A DNA stretch of 64,000 nt from Papio anubis (Eukaryota > Chordata > Mammalia > Primates > Cercopithecidae), in assembly GCF_008728515.1 (NCBI RefSeq), contig NC_044983.1:131869139-131933138 (forward strand). The letters are read 5' to 3'. The stretch's first letter is position 1; every line of letters begins with the position of its first letter. The translations under genes and the position numbers were made by a program. This document shows positions 33,813 to 45,399 of the stretch, one piece after another. Below the pieces are notes generated by a model that was not told the DNA's origin, did no database searches, and saw nothing but the letters and a program-made list of their open reading frames with translations.

Positions 33813-35999
33813 AATATAACCCTCATTCAGAAAAGAAAACACAAAACATAAAGAGCAATACAAAATATTATATTATTATCTAGCCATTGGTGAGCTATGT
33901 GACTGGTAAGTCACTTCACCTCTCTAAAGTTCAAATTTCTTAAGAGAAAATGTTAGACTAAGTGCTTGACTGGACTTTTCACCTGCTCCAGGAAACGTAA
34001 CAGTCATTTCTTCATTCCTTAACCCCACAGCTCTGTGTCTCATCCAGCTCAAGTCACTAGAGGAGTGCATTGAATGAGTGACTGATGAAAAAGTAAATGA
34101 CTCAGTGCATCTCCTGAAGATCAGATCCTAAAAGAATGCCAATTTAATACCCACACGCAAATCTTCCTTGAAATTGCCACTGACTGGGATGAGGCTCCTG
34201 ATGATTAAGAAGAAAGGAAAATCAAATAGGAAAAGTAATTTAGAATATGATGATACACAATAAATATAACAATATCTGAAGCAATCTGGGACAGGAGTAA
34301 TCTTGCTGGGATTCAACTGAACTGCAGCAGATGCCGTTGACATTGTGAAAGTGCACACTGGTGTCTTTTCGTTAAATGAGCTCTGTCTGTCTGTGCCCGC
34401 TACCCCCCATGACACATGTGAGGTTGGGAAGAAGCTGGGTGGGGGTTTGGGGTGGGTGAGGGAGACAGGAAGATGCAGAGTGTCCATCTTGAGATGCATC
34501 ACAGGATGCTGTCGTGTGGCCCTGCAGCACTCTGTGTCATTCTCCCAGCTCCTGCTGCATGTACTTGCTCAAGAGGATGCCTGTCTCCTTCCTCTAACTT
34601 GTCAGTGTCTCCTTGCCTGGGACTGGCTATGGGTTGTCTTCCTATTACACTTTCCTACATATGTTGATTTTTCTGGCCAGGTGTATAAATGTCCTCTATA
34701 AGTTAAAAAGTATAAATAAAAACCTAGGAGAGTCTGATCCAGTACTCCAGTTTTGTTCATCTCTAGATATCTTATGTCACCTGGCAGATGAGGAACCACC
34801 AGTTTAGCTGGGTGCCTGGCACATATTTGAGCCTAAAACCTTATGGAAGGCACATACTCACACATGTATGAATGAATGCATCAGTGAATTTGGCATAAGC
34901 CACGACTGTAAGCATGTGCAAGATGCTGTCACAATCTGGTCTCGAGCATTTTTTTTTTATTTTACATATTAGGTTCCAGTCACCATTCACTGCCAGATAC
35001 TCTGGAAATACATCGTGGGCATCTCCACCTGAATTCTCCTAACCCCTACAGGGGCAGATGCATCTGTAGGATGACAAGAGGTGGCATAAAGAGTATTAAG
35101 AGAGTTCACTACAAGATCTTTTGAATTTCCTTTTTCTTAGTGTTGATCTATCCAATAAGGGGCCTCTGGAGCAGTTCTGCCTTTCTTTCATTTCAGAGAA
35201 GAGTTTGCCTTTATCTGTCCAGACACTTCCATGGTGCCTTGCCCTGGGGTGTAGACATCTCCGAAACATATTGGATTGGTCAAGATATCATCCCTTGAAT
35301 AAAGACCTTGTTGTCAATTTGGCCCTGTGGCTTATTCGCTAGGTGATTTGTAACATGCTGTTTGTAATCTCTGCATTTTCCTAATCTGAAAATAAATGGA
35401 AAATCAGAAATTTATTAAGAGGTGACAACAGTTAGTAATAATAGCAGTGTTAATATTGGCAAAGTAATGACTCTTATGGTAACTAATTATTTAGCGAGAC
35501 AGATTTCATTTCTTTCCTTTCAACAAGATAAAGATTTGAATTGAGTTGGCAGCTGAGAGATTAATACAATGATGAGGAAGTACTATGTGATTTGTGACCT
35601 AGAACTTCGTAGGAGTTCAAAGAATTGGGAGATATTACTAACACAAAACCTCTCCCATTTCCATATATGTATTCTTTTGTACAAAAATTTTCAGTAATGT
35701 AAAGCATAAAATCTAAAAAATAATGAAATAAAGCTGAACCTAAACTCATTCTTACACTGAGAGATATTTAAATTTATGAGTAACATATTTCAAAATTGGT
35801 GACAAATAATGACGTATTGACTAACAAATCACAGTCATATAAATTTTACAAAATCTTTGTAATGATAAAGGCCTTGAAAATAAATGATTTTACTACAATT
35901 TTAAAAGTTGGTATTTGTAATATGCAATCTCAGGGATGAAATGTTCATTTGCAATTCCTTTATTGGTCTTTGGGGTAAATGAAGAACATAATATATTGT
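33813..35999. other. Mostly unique stretch; MIR piece and G4 motif inside
   Basis: A MIR-like piece lies at 33880-33990 ('gtaagtcacttcacctctct'). Overlapping frames on both strands at 34128-34701 (118 codons + and 124 codons -) occupy a GC-richer patch but show no domain. The rest is AT-rich. Confidence 0.35.
34437..34462 (+). other. Canonical G-quadruplex motif
   Basis: Five G-runs of 3, 5, 4, 3 and 3 G are separated by loops of 1, 3, 1 and 3 bases. It lies outside any recognised repeat. Confidence 0.85.
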
Positions 36000-36200
36000 G
36001 TATTTTCTATGCCCCAAATGCTGAACAAAACACTTTACAAGTGTGATTTCACCTAATATGGAAAACATTTCTTGGGAATGGTAGACTTGAGAAGTAAGGA
36101 ATTTCAGAAAAGTTAAGTAATTTGCCCAAAGTTACATATACCGAGTTTAAACTCAGGTCTATCTAATAAGCAGAAGCTGTACTCCTAAGTCCTTGTAAAA
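36000..36200 (-). repeat. MIR-type SINE fragment
   Basis: Reverse MIR: 'aacactttacaagtgtgatt', 'gttaagtaatttgcccaaag' and 'agtttaaactcaggtctatc' in the expected order. Confidence 0.8.
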
Positions 36201-36309
36201 TATACCACTTGGAGAAAAAATAGCAACTTTCACAAATTACTCAGAGAAGATTTAGCAGAATAAAAACCCAAGTTGTGTCCTGATTTTTAGCTTGGTGACC
36301 CTTCCTCTG

Positions 36310-36420
36310 TAAGGGGCAGGTTGTGTGGTGGTTAAAAGCAGGCTTTGATGCCAAACTGCCTGGGTTCAGATCAGGAACCTGACATCTACTAATCATTGCA
36401 GCTTTAGGCCTTTCTTTAGT
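36310..36420 (+). repeat. MIR-type SINE fragment (5' half)
   Basis: Sense MIR 5' part: 'ttgtgtggtggttaaaagca' and 'actgcctgggttcagatcag'. Confidence 0.85.
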
Positions 36421-36534
36421 GAAATCCAATACTGATATTGATATAATGCTGTATTCATGCACTTGGTATGATACAACAATCTTAAGAAGATTTATAAAAT
36501 ATCTCACATATTAAATGTGTGTATATATCTATTC

Positions 36535-37895
36535 TTACAGTGTTACCACGTGTGTAGATTTGCGTATCCACCACCAGTCAAGGTACTGAACAGTTCCATC
36601 ACCATAAAGATCCTTCATTTTTTCTTTCTATAATCATTCTGTAACTTTTGTTTTCATCCACTTCACATTTTTTGTTGTTTTTAAAAGGTCCAATATATCA
36701 TTTATTCTGTTATAGATCATGCTTTTCATGTCAAGTCTAGGAACATATTGCTTATCCTTAGATACTGAAAATGTATCCTATATTTTAATACCTTCGATTT
36801 TACAACTCACATATAAATTGTGATCCATTTTAAGGTCACTTTTGTTTAAAGGGTGAGATTTAGGAAGAGGTTCATCTTTTTGCCTATTGATGTCCAATTG
36901 CCCAGCACCACTTGGTGAAAATGCTATCATTCCTCTATGGAACTAGTTATTTTCCTCTATTGAAAACACATTTAGTGTATTTGAATAGTTCTATTTCTGA
37001 GTCCTCTATTGAGTTCCATTGATCTATGCGTGTGTGTCTCAACCAATACAAAATTGCCTTGATTACAGTAGCTACATAGTAAGTCTTAACACTGGGTGGA
37101 GTTGATAACTCCCATTTTATTCTTCTTTGTCAAGTTTTTTTAGTCTACTCCAGGCCTTTGCCTTTCCATATACATTTTAAAATAAAGTTGTTTATGTCTA
37201 TAAGAATTCTTGCTAGGTTTTGTTTTTTTGGACTTGTACTTAATATGAAGATGAAATTTGGGAGAATTGATATCTTTATCATGTTGAACATCCCAAACCT
37301 AAAATACGCTATTTTTCTGAATTTATTTAGATGTTCTTCGGTTTATTTCATTAGCATCACAAAATGTTGAATATACAAATTCTGTATATTTTTAAGTATA
37401 CACTTATATTTCATTTTCTGTGAATCAATTTTAATCATACTTCATACTGAATTTCAATTTCTGTAAATTTGATAACACAGAAATGTGATTAATATTTTGT
37501 ATATTGATTATATATTCTGCAGTTTGTGAAATTCACGTATTAATTTTAGAATGTCTTGTAGATTTCTTAAGATTTTCTATGTAATAATTATGTCATCTGA
37601 AAATGGGACCATTATCTTTTTTTTCCAAACTGTTTACCTTTTAGTTATTTTTAACTTATCATTTCACAGTGGTTAGAGCTTCCAGCACGATGATAAACAA
37701 GATTAGCGGAAAGGACTTTCTTGCCTTTTTAAAAATGGTTTTGTCTTATTCTTAGAGGGAGAGCATTCAGGTTTTCTCACCATTATAAATAGGATATTAG
37801 TTGTAGATTTTTTTTAAACATGTTTTTTGTTAAGGAGTTCTCCACTATTTCTGATTTCTTAAACATTTATACAGTGATGGTTGTTGCATTTGTTA
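36535..37895 (-). mobile_element. Old L1M, 3' part of ORF2 in reverse
   Basis: Reverse L1 text: 'ccaccaccagtcaaggtact' near the left, then 'tgatgtccaattgcccagca', 'attgccttgattacagtagc', 'gatatctttatcatgttgaa' and 'gtcatctgaaaatgggacca'. It is heavily diverged (L1M class). The first ~140 bases may be a separate L1 3'-end piece. An AluY interrupts it on the right. Confidence 0.85.
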
Positions 37896-38185
37896 TTTTT
37901 TTTTTTAATGGAGTCTCGCTCTGTCGCCCAGGCTGGAGTGCAGTGGCGCGGTCTCGGCTCACTGCAAGCTCCGCCTCCCGGGTTCCCGCCATTCTCCTGC
38001 CTCAGCCTCCCGAGTAGCTGGGACTACAGGCGCCGCCATCGCGCCCGGCTAATATTTTTGTATTTTTAATAGAGACGGGGTTTCACCGTGTTAGCCAGGA
38101 TGATCTCCATCTCCTGACCTCGTGATCCACTCGCCTCGGCTTCCCAAAGTGCTGGATTTACAGGCGTGAGCCACTGCGAACGGCC
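37896..38185 (-). mobile_element. AluY element
   Basis: Full-length reverse Alu with short T-tract, 'ctcactgcaagctccgcctc' and 'gttagccaggatgatctcca', ending 'cactgcgaacggcc'. A one-base loss in 'aggcgccgccatcgcgccc' and several CpG changes give it moderate age. I see no clear duplication. Confidence 0.95.
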
Positions 38186-40306
38186 AATTTTTTAAACATA
38201 TCAAAATGTAAGTTCTTGTCTATTTTGTAGTTGGTTCTTCTGGTGATTTTTCAGAGCCTTTGTGGTGTTATTTTGACCTATTTATTGTTATTTTGACCTC
38301 TGGACATTCCAATCTCTAAGGGTTCTGTCTGTCAGGGAAGAAGGCATTTGACCAGACCGGGCTGCGTGATGTCTCTAGGTAGATACAGGGACTCTCAGGA
38401 CCGCAGTAGCAAAAAGGGTTTACCAAGTGGGGTGCTTGCTGTGGCTGTGTCTTTTTTTCCAGATCTACCTGCCTAATTTGGTATCTCTTAGTGGGAAAAG
38501 CTAGTTACTTATGCAATTTTTGTGTACACTATTTCACATATTAAGTTCAACGTTTCCATAAGATGATTATACAGAGGGGAAATAAAATACTACTCTTTAG
38601 AAAAAAGGCCTTTCAATTTGCCCTTATCGCAGTGATGTGGATGAGGTAAGAATGGGCATTATCTTAACCATTCAGTACAATTAAATTGCACAGTCATTTT
38701 TAGGCTATTTGGTTAACATTAACTATTAAAATAGAGGTTTATTTAGATTAAATTCATCCAGCTGAAATCCAAGTCTGAAGATTCACAGAATAAATTATGT
38801 GTCACCTTTTCATCTTGTAAGTATCAAATTGTTAGTTAATGCCTGTCTAAAATTTATTTATCAGATTTATTTATATTATTATTTATGTACTTTCAGTTTT
38901 GGCATTTTGTATTTTATATAAAATAATTAGCACAATACTCCAATAAAAGAAGGCAAACAATGATTTAATCAAATTATTCCTTGGTTTGGCAAATAAACGT
39001 TCAAAATAGCAAATTTAAAATTTTGGCATACTTTGTGTAGTAATTCTTTTCTCCTCTCCAGACAGAGAAGTGACGTAAATTAACAAAATTTGTTTTGAAT
39101 TATTTGTATATTCCAAAGTGACCATTTGTTATTTGACTCCAGGAAATGATACCTGGATGTTTCTATAAAAAACATGTTAATCACTGTACATTATAATCCT
39201 CTTTGTAAGCGTTATAGGGCACATCAGTATAGTGAGACTGTGAAATTTTTCCAAAAAAAATATGTTGGGGTTCAATCCTGTATTCCCTAAAGATATTTGT
39301 AATTAAATGTTTTGCTTGTTTTTAAGTATAATATTCCTTAAAAACTGAAGAAGATAGGATATAGAGTAATTAGGTTGAAAAAAGCAAAAACAAGAAAGCA
39401 AAAAAAGAACCTTGGTAAAGAAATGTAAATCCTACTTTAAGAAGTTTTCTGTTGACCAAGATACCTTAATCTTTCTCTTGGCTGAACTAAACTTTAGGCA
39501 ATCTTTCTAACTCTAAGCACTATCTTCTTTTTTTTTTTTCTTGGTATATTTCCTTTAGAAAACATGTAATTTAAGTTAATTCTCTGCCCCTTTGAAATAT
39601 ATAGGTCAATTTTTTTAAAAAGCTTCTTGCCAGATTTACAACAAAGGAATGTCTTTTTCAAGAACTTAGGAGCCATTGAAATGTAACCAATAAGAAAAAT
39701 AGTACCCCTATGTCTCAGTTCTGTTGAGGGTAGAAACCTAACTTCATTGGGCACCAATTAGCAAACACAGCGTCTAGTCAGAGCCAGTAACATTTGCAAA
39801 CTTAGAAAATACTCAATATGTTCAATACCTCCCATTCATCAGCCTCCCTTCCAATACTCTCCAGTTCTTTTCCATTACACATACCACACCTTAAGCTCTC
39901 TCTCTCATCCTTTGTTTCAGAACGTTGAGTATAGACTGTTCTGGTCTTTCTCCCCTATTACAATAGCCTTGAATGAAGTTTTCTTTGTTTAACTTTATCA
40001 AGTACAATTTTTAGTTTGACACTTTTGATACATTTTTTCCCCAATTCTATTATCACAGGGACTTCACAAATCATTATTAAAGATTTGAGTCCTAAAAGTC
40101 AGATTAGGGTAGAAAAGCAAAATAGGTAAACGAGAGTCAGACAAACAAATAGAAAAAAAAATGATAAAAAGTTTGTAAAGGAACTAAAGAAGCAGGAGCC
40201 AGAGAAACAAGCTGTGAATAATTTATAAAGAGCAGGAGCCAAGTCAGAAATGAAGAATTAGGACAGACCAAAAAACAGCAAAAGGGGTCAATATGATGAC
40301 TCCATC
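38186..40306. other. Long AT-rich stretch, no gene seen
   Basis: About 2.1 kb. The first ~40 bases may continue the L1M beyond the Alu. A short local duplication of 'gttattttgacct' (38267-38279 and 38287-38299) is present. Frames up to 87 codons have no domain. Confidence 0.35.
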
Positions 40307-40318
40307 TAATAATCTCTC

Positions 40319-40647
40319 CATACATGGATGAAGCTGGAGGCTGTCATTCTTGGCAAACTAGTGCAGGAACAGAAAACCAAACGCCACATGTCCTCACTAT
40401 AAGTGGGAGCTAAATGATGAGAACACATGGACACAAAGAGGGGAACAATACACACTGGGGCCTACCTGAAAGTGGAAGGTAGGAAGAGACAGCAGATCAG
40501 AAAAAATAACTATTGGGTACTAGGCTTAGTGTCTGGGTGATGAAAACATCTGTACAACAAACCCCTGTGACATAAGTTAACCTATATAACACCTATATAG
40601 CAAACCTGCACCTGTACCCCTGAACCTAAATTGAAAAATGATAATGA
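40319..40647 (+). mobile_element. 5'-truncated L1 3' end with perfect duplications
   Basis: A 329-bp sense L1 3' end begins in the last part of ORF2 ('atggatgaagctggaggctg') and ends in 'cctgtacccctgaacctaaa'. A perfect 12-bp duplication 'taataatctctc' flanks it (40307-40318 and 40648-40659). The 3' UTR resembles the L1PB/L1MA age class. Confidence 0.95.
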
Positions 40648-40659
40648 TAATAATCTCTC

Positions 40660-41194
40660 AATTTAGAAAGTATAACTTTTAAAAAGCAGATTTAAGAATC
40701 TGACTTATCTTCGCTACAGATACTTTCACTAGTATTGTTCCCTCCTAATTTGACCGCAAATCCTGGTGAGTAATCATGCCTGACTATGTTGTAGTAATCA
40801 CATAAAACATAAGTGTGTTGAGATTTTTTTTAAGTAGGTGGTCAATCTAGATTATTTTTTCTTTAATTCTTGGATGGCCAGTTAATGTGGAAGCATTAGC
40901 ATTTACTGTGCTGTGTAGCATCACTAATTTGACATTTTTCACCTACTCCCACTTCTTTATCAAACAATTTTTGTAAGAAGAATTGAATTTCAAGCTGAGT
41001 AAATGGTTTTTATAAGTAGTGCAAAATTTAATACTGCTTTCTTATTGCTACATTTAATTCAGCTCTGTTTCTATTACAATATGTTTCTATTAATGTCAGT
41101 CATTTTTGCTTTCTTTTCTGTGGAAGATTGCAAGAGAACCCTACAATTGTTCCTTAAAGTATGTTCACGGTACATTGCCATTAAGTAGGTGATC
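40660..41194. other. Unique stretch, no gene seen
   Basis: AT-rich, with no named repeat. A 61-codon frame at 41003-41188 is unsupported. Confidence 0.35.
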
Positions 41195-41238
<44 letters not shown>

Positions 41239-41260
41239 GATAGATAGAGAGAGAGAGACA
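41195..41260. repeat. (GATA)n microsatellite
   Basis: About 11 uninterrupted GATA units (41195-41238), then an interruption and a GA run. The reverse frame reads as a Ser-Ile-Tyr-Leu repeat and is an artefact. Confidence 0.97.
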
Positions 41261-42370
41261 AGGCAGACTTTTCAAAAGAAAATACAGTTTTAGAAAATGA
41301 TTGTTGAAATAGAAGCAGCTGGTAGCAATCCCCCATGTCCAGCTTTGAGAGCCAATATTATGCTGGAGAAAAGATGGAACCATGGGGCTTCTATGATTGA
41401 TAAAGTGTTACTGCTGCAAGTAACAGTATGACCAATAAAGCCTGAAGGGTCTTGAGAATCCCATAGCTGGGAATACCTATCATATATTATTTTTTGTTTT
41501 CATGTCTTATCCATTTATCTATGGTATTCCATCAATAGTCTGTATTGATTTACTTATGTATACATCAATAGTCTGTGTTGATTTTTTATTTATATTTGTA
41601 AACAGTTCTGTATAGCAGAAATATAAATTAATCTATCAAATGCAACCTCATTCACTCAGTGTGAATGAAGCACATACTATAAACTTAATAATTTATTTGA
41701 AATTGAGCATGAAGTCAAATAACCTAAAGGCTCTGTTTTGAAGAAATTGAAGATTTAGTTGGGAAACATCTGATAAGGAATCAAACCGTGAGGTATTGAC
41801 CATTTTTTTTAAAGGAATCTGAGGCCCTGAGAGCTCAAGTAAGGTGTCTGAAATAAAAACAGAAAGCAACAGAGTTATGATTTAACCTAGGTCATCTTTT
41901 ACAAAATTACAGACCTGGTTATATTTAAAGGTTTTGATGTTGGTTTTGTGTGGTGGAGGAAGTTAAATCCATTGTGCTTATATTTTCTAATTATGTATAT
42001 GAAAGCACTGGTTTGGAAATTATTTAAGAATATAAATAAATGTAAAATGCAAGTTAAGCATTTAAATGAACTTTAATTTCATTGAGATGTTGAGATTTAA
42101 AGTCCAATGATCGTTGCTAATGAATTGCATTCAATAAATAGCTTGATGGTCATGGGGGAGAAAGAGAAAGTATGTATTTCTCTGACACGTATTAACTACC
42201 TGCATGTTGTTTGCACCAGGAAATGGTTAGGCATTAGCAAATAGCAACAACAGGTATTCAAGATGGGTGGCCCCCAAGTGAAAGGTTTGCATACAGATGG
42301 ATTTGGTTAAGATCAGTAATGATAAATAAGAGCTACATTTAGAATACAGCATAGTCCATTTCAGGGTTGG
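41261..42370. other. Unique stretch with a MIR-like piece
   Basis: Bases 41810-41920 ('gaatctgaggccctgagagc' then 'acagagttatgatttaacct') look like a reverse MIR. 'catcaatagtctgt' occurs twice near 41530-41580. No gene seen. Confidence 0.4.
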
Positions 42371-43855
42371 TGTATTAGTCTGTTCTCACATTGCTAATAA
42401 AGACATACTGGAGACTGAGTAATTTATAATGGAAAGAGGTATAATGAATTCACAGTTCCGCATGACTGGGGAGACCTCACAATCACAGTAAAAGATTAAT
42501 GAGGAGCAAAATTATGTTTTATATGGCGGCAGACAAGAGAGCTTGTGCAACGGAACTCCCGTTTATAAAACCATCAGAACTCATGAGATGTATTCACTAC
42601 CATGAGAACAGTAATGGAGGAAACCACCCTCATGATTCAATTGTCTACACCTGGCCCCATCCCTGACACCTGGGGATTATTACAATTTGAGATGAGATTT
42701 GGGTGGGGACACAGCCAAACCCTATCATTCCATTCCTGGCACGTCCCAAATCTAATGTCCTCACATTTCAAAACCAATCATGCCTTCCCAACAGTACCCC
42801 AAAGTCTTAACTCATTTCAGCATTAACTCAAAAATCCACAGTCTAAAGTCTCATCTGAGACAAGTCCCATCTGCCTATTAGCATGTAAATTCAAAGCAAA
42901 TTAGTTACTTCCTAGATACAATGGGTATACAGGTATTGGGTAAATACACCCATTTCAAATGAGAGAAATTCACCAAAATGAAGGAGCTACAGGCTCCATG
43001 CAAGTGCAAAATCCTAGAGGGCAGTCAAATCTTAAAATTCCAAATGATCTCCTTAGACTTTATGTCTCACATTCAGTTCACACTAATGCAAGAGGTGGCT
43101 CCCCCAGCCTTGGACAGCTACTCTTCTGTGGCTTTACAGGGTTCAGCCCCTCTTCCAGATGCTTTAACAGACTGATGCTGAGTGTCTGCGGCTTTTCCAG
43201 GTGCACATTGCAAGCTGTCAGTGGATCTACCATTCTGGGGTCTGGAAGACAGTGGCCCTCTTCTCACAGCTCCACTAGGCCGTGTCCCAGTGGGTACTCT
43301 TTGTGGGGGCTCCAACCCCATGATGTTACTCTTCTGCACTACCCTAGCAGAGTTTCTTCATGAGGGCTCCACTCTTGCAGCAAATTTCTGCCTGGACATT
43401 CAGGTGTTACCATACATCCTCTGAAATCTAGGCAGAGGTTCCCAAAGCTCGATTCTTATCTTCTGTGTACCCTCAGGCCCAACACCACATGAAAGCTGCC
43501 AAAGCTTGGGGCTTGCACCCTCTGAAGCCACCACCTGAGCTGTACCTTGGCCCCTTTTAGCCATGGCTGGAGCAGTGGGCATTCAGGGCACAAAGTCCTG
43601 AGGCTGCACACAGCAGGTGGGTCCTGGGCCTGGCTCAGGAAGCCAATTGTCCTTCCTAGGCCTCTAGGCCTGTGATGGCAGGGGCTGCTGGCAAATGTTT
43701 CCAACATGTCCTGAAAACATTTTCCCCATTGTTTTGGGGATTAGCATTTGACGCCTTGTTACTTACTCAAATGTCTGCTGCCTGCTTGAATTTCTCCCCA
43801 GAAAATGTGGTTTTATTTTCTATTGAATTCTCAGGCTGCAATTTTTTTCGAATTC

Positions 43856-44155
43856 TTTTTTTCTTTTTTTTTCTGAGACAGAGTCTCACTCTGTTGCCCG
43901 GGCTGGAGTGCAGTGGTGCAATCTCGGCTCACTGCAAGCTCCACCTCCTGTGTTCATGCCATTCTCCTGCATCAGCCTCCCGAGCAGCTGGGACTACAGG
44001 TACCCACCACAACACCAAGTAATTCTTTTGTATTTTTAGTAGAGACAGGGTTTCACTGTGTTAGCCAGGATGGTCTCAATCTCCTGACCTCGTGATCCAC
44101 CTGCCTCGGCCTCCCAAAGTGCTGGGATTACAGGCATGAGCCACCGTGCCCAGCC
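43856..44155 (-). mobile_element. AluY/S inserted in the THE1 internal region
   Basis: Full-length reverse Alu with interrupted T-tract, 'gttagccaggatggtctcaa' and the end 'ccaccgtgcccagcc'. MaLR internal text continues on both sides, so it is a later insertion. Confidence 0.95.
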
Positions 44156-44230
44156 AATTTTCTTTTCAATTTTTATGCTCTGCTTCCTCTTGAACACTTT
44201 GCTGTTTAGAAATTTCTTTTGCCAGATACC

Positions 44231-44536
44231 CTAAATCATTTCTCTCAAGTTCAAAATTCCACAGATCTCCAGGGCAGGAACAAAATGCTGTGAGTCTCTT
44301 TTCATAGCAAGAGTGACTTTTACTCCATTTACCAAGAAGTTTCTCATCTCCATGCCATCTGAGACCACCTCAACCTGAACTTTATTGTCCATATTACTAT
44401 CAGAATTTTGGTCAAAGCCATTCAACAAGTCCCCATGAAGTTCCAAACTTTCCCACATCTTTCTGTCTTCTGAACCCTCCAAGTCTCTAGTAAGTTTCAA
44501 ACTTTCCCACATTTTTTGGTCTTCTTCTGAGCCCAA
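44231..44536 (-). pseudogene. MaLR internal (gag-like) frame remnant
   Basis: A 101-codon frame in the THE1-type internal region contains 'DLLNGFDQN' and a repeated 'KMWESL' pattern. The same motifs recur in the 48257 copy. It is truncated and has no known function. Confidence 0.75.
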
Positions 44537-44909
44537 ACTGTTCCAACCTCTGCCTGTTATGCCATTCCAAAATTGTGTTCACATTTTTGGGTATAATTAC
44601 AGCAGCACTCCACTCTACCAGTGCCAATTTACTACATTTGCCTGTTCTCAGGTTGCTAATAGAGACATACTCAATTCTGGGTAATTTTTAAAGGAAAGAA
44701 GTTTAATGGACTCACAGTTCCACATGGCTGGGGAGGCCTCATAATCATGGCAGAAGGCAAATGATGAGCAAAGACACGTCTTACATGGTGGCAGGGAAGA
44801 GAGCATGTGCAGGGGAACTCCCATTTATAAAACCATTAGATTTCATGAAACTTATTCACTGCCAGGAGAACAGTATGGGGGCAACCACCTTCATGATTCA
44901 ATTATCTGC

Positions 44910-45044
44910 CATGCAATGTCGGAGATGAAATGACTGGACATAAGTCTCTTGCTCTTTGTGACAACAAGTCTCTGAATATCTCCGCCAGGCCTTCTCAGAA
45001 GATATTATGCTTAAGTATCTGTTTGGTTTCCTCCACTTACTTCT
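44910..45044. other. Short unassigned segment between two MaLR insertions
   Basis: 135 bases that match neither the missing LTR end nor any repeat I know. Confidence 0.5.
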
Positions 45045-45399
45045 TGATATGGTTTGGCTGTGTCCCCACCCAAATCTCATCTTGAATTTGCAAGTGTTGT
45101 GGGAGGGACCTGGTGGGAGTTAATTGAATCATGGGGCCAAGTCCTTGCTGTGTTGTTCTCTTGATAGTGAATAAGTCTCATGAGACCTGCTGGTTTTAGA
45201 ACGAGGAGTTCTCCTGCACAAGTTCTCTCTTTGCCTCCTCCCATTCATGTAAGATGTGACTTGCTCCTCCTTGCTTTCTGCCATGACTGTGAGGCCTCCC
45301 CAGTCACGTGGAACTATAAGTCCAATTAAGCTTCTTTCTTTTGTAAATTTCCCTGTCTCGGGTATGTCTTTATCAGCAACATGAAAATGAACTAATACA
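45045..45399 (+). mobile_element. Solo THE1/MST-type LTR
   Basis: A 355-bp sense LTR from 'tgatatggtttggctg' to 'gaactaatacag'. The flanks 'cttct' (45040-45044) and 'gttct' (45400-45404) match at 4 of 5 bases, consistent with a MaLR 5-bp duplication. It is opposite in orientation to the provirus just to its left. Confidence 0.93.

Larger units (their letters stand above)
42371..44909 (-). mobile_element. THE1/MST-type MaLR provirus, one LTR truncated
   Basis: A reverse-orientation provirus. The 3' LTR is complete at 42371-42727 ('tgtattagtctgttctc' to 'ccctatca'). The internal region is 42728-44632. The 5' LTR runs from 44633 to about 44909, where it stops in 'attcaattatctgcc', so roughly the outer 80 bases are missing. 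After removing the Alu at 43856-44155 the internal region is about 1.60 kb. That equals the internal length of the other copy at 48257-51426, which supports the assignment. MaLR elements are old, non-autonomous ERVL relatives without pol. This copy is broken. Confidence 0.93.

Noticed and set aside
34128..34701. Overlapping open frames of 118 (+) and 124 (-) codons
   Set aside because: Both strands are open across the same GC-richer patch, which points to composition rather than coding. No domain is recognisable.
38267..38299. Direct repeat 'gttattttgacct' 20 bases apart
   Set aside because: Small local duplication with no insert between the copies. Too minor to interpret.
41165..41383. Ser-Ile-Tyr-Leu repeat peptide
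   Set aside because: Artefact of the (GATA)n microsatellite. The similar Leu/Ile/Tyr/Phe-rich peptides at 25254-25451 and 33573-33863 come from (TTTA)n runs.
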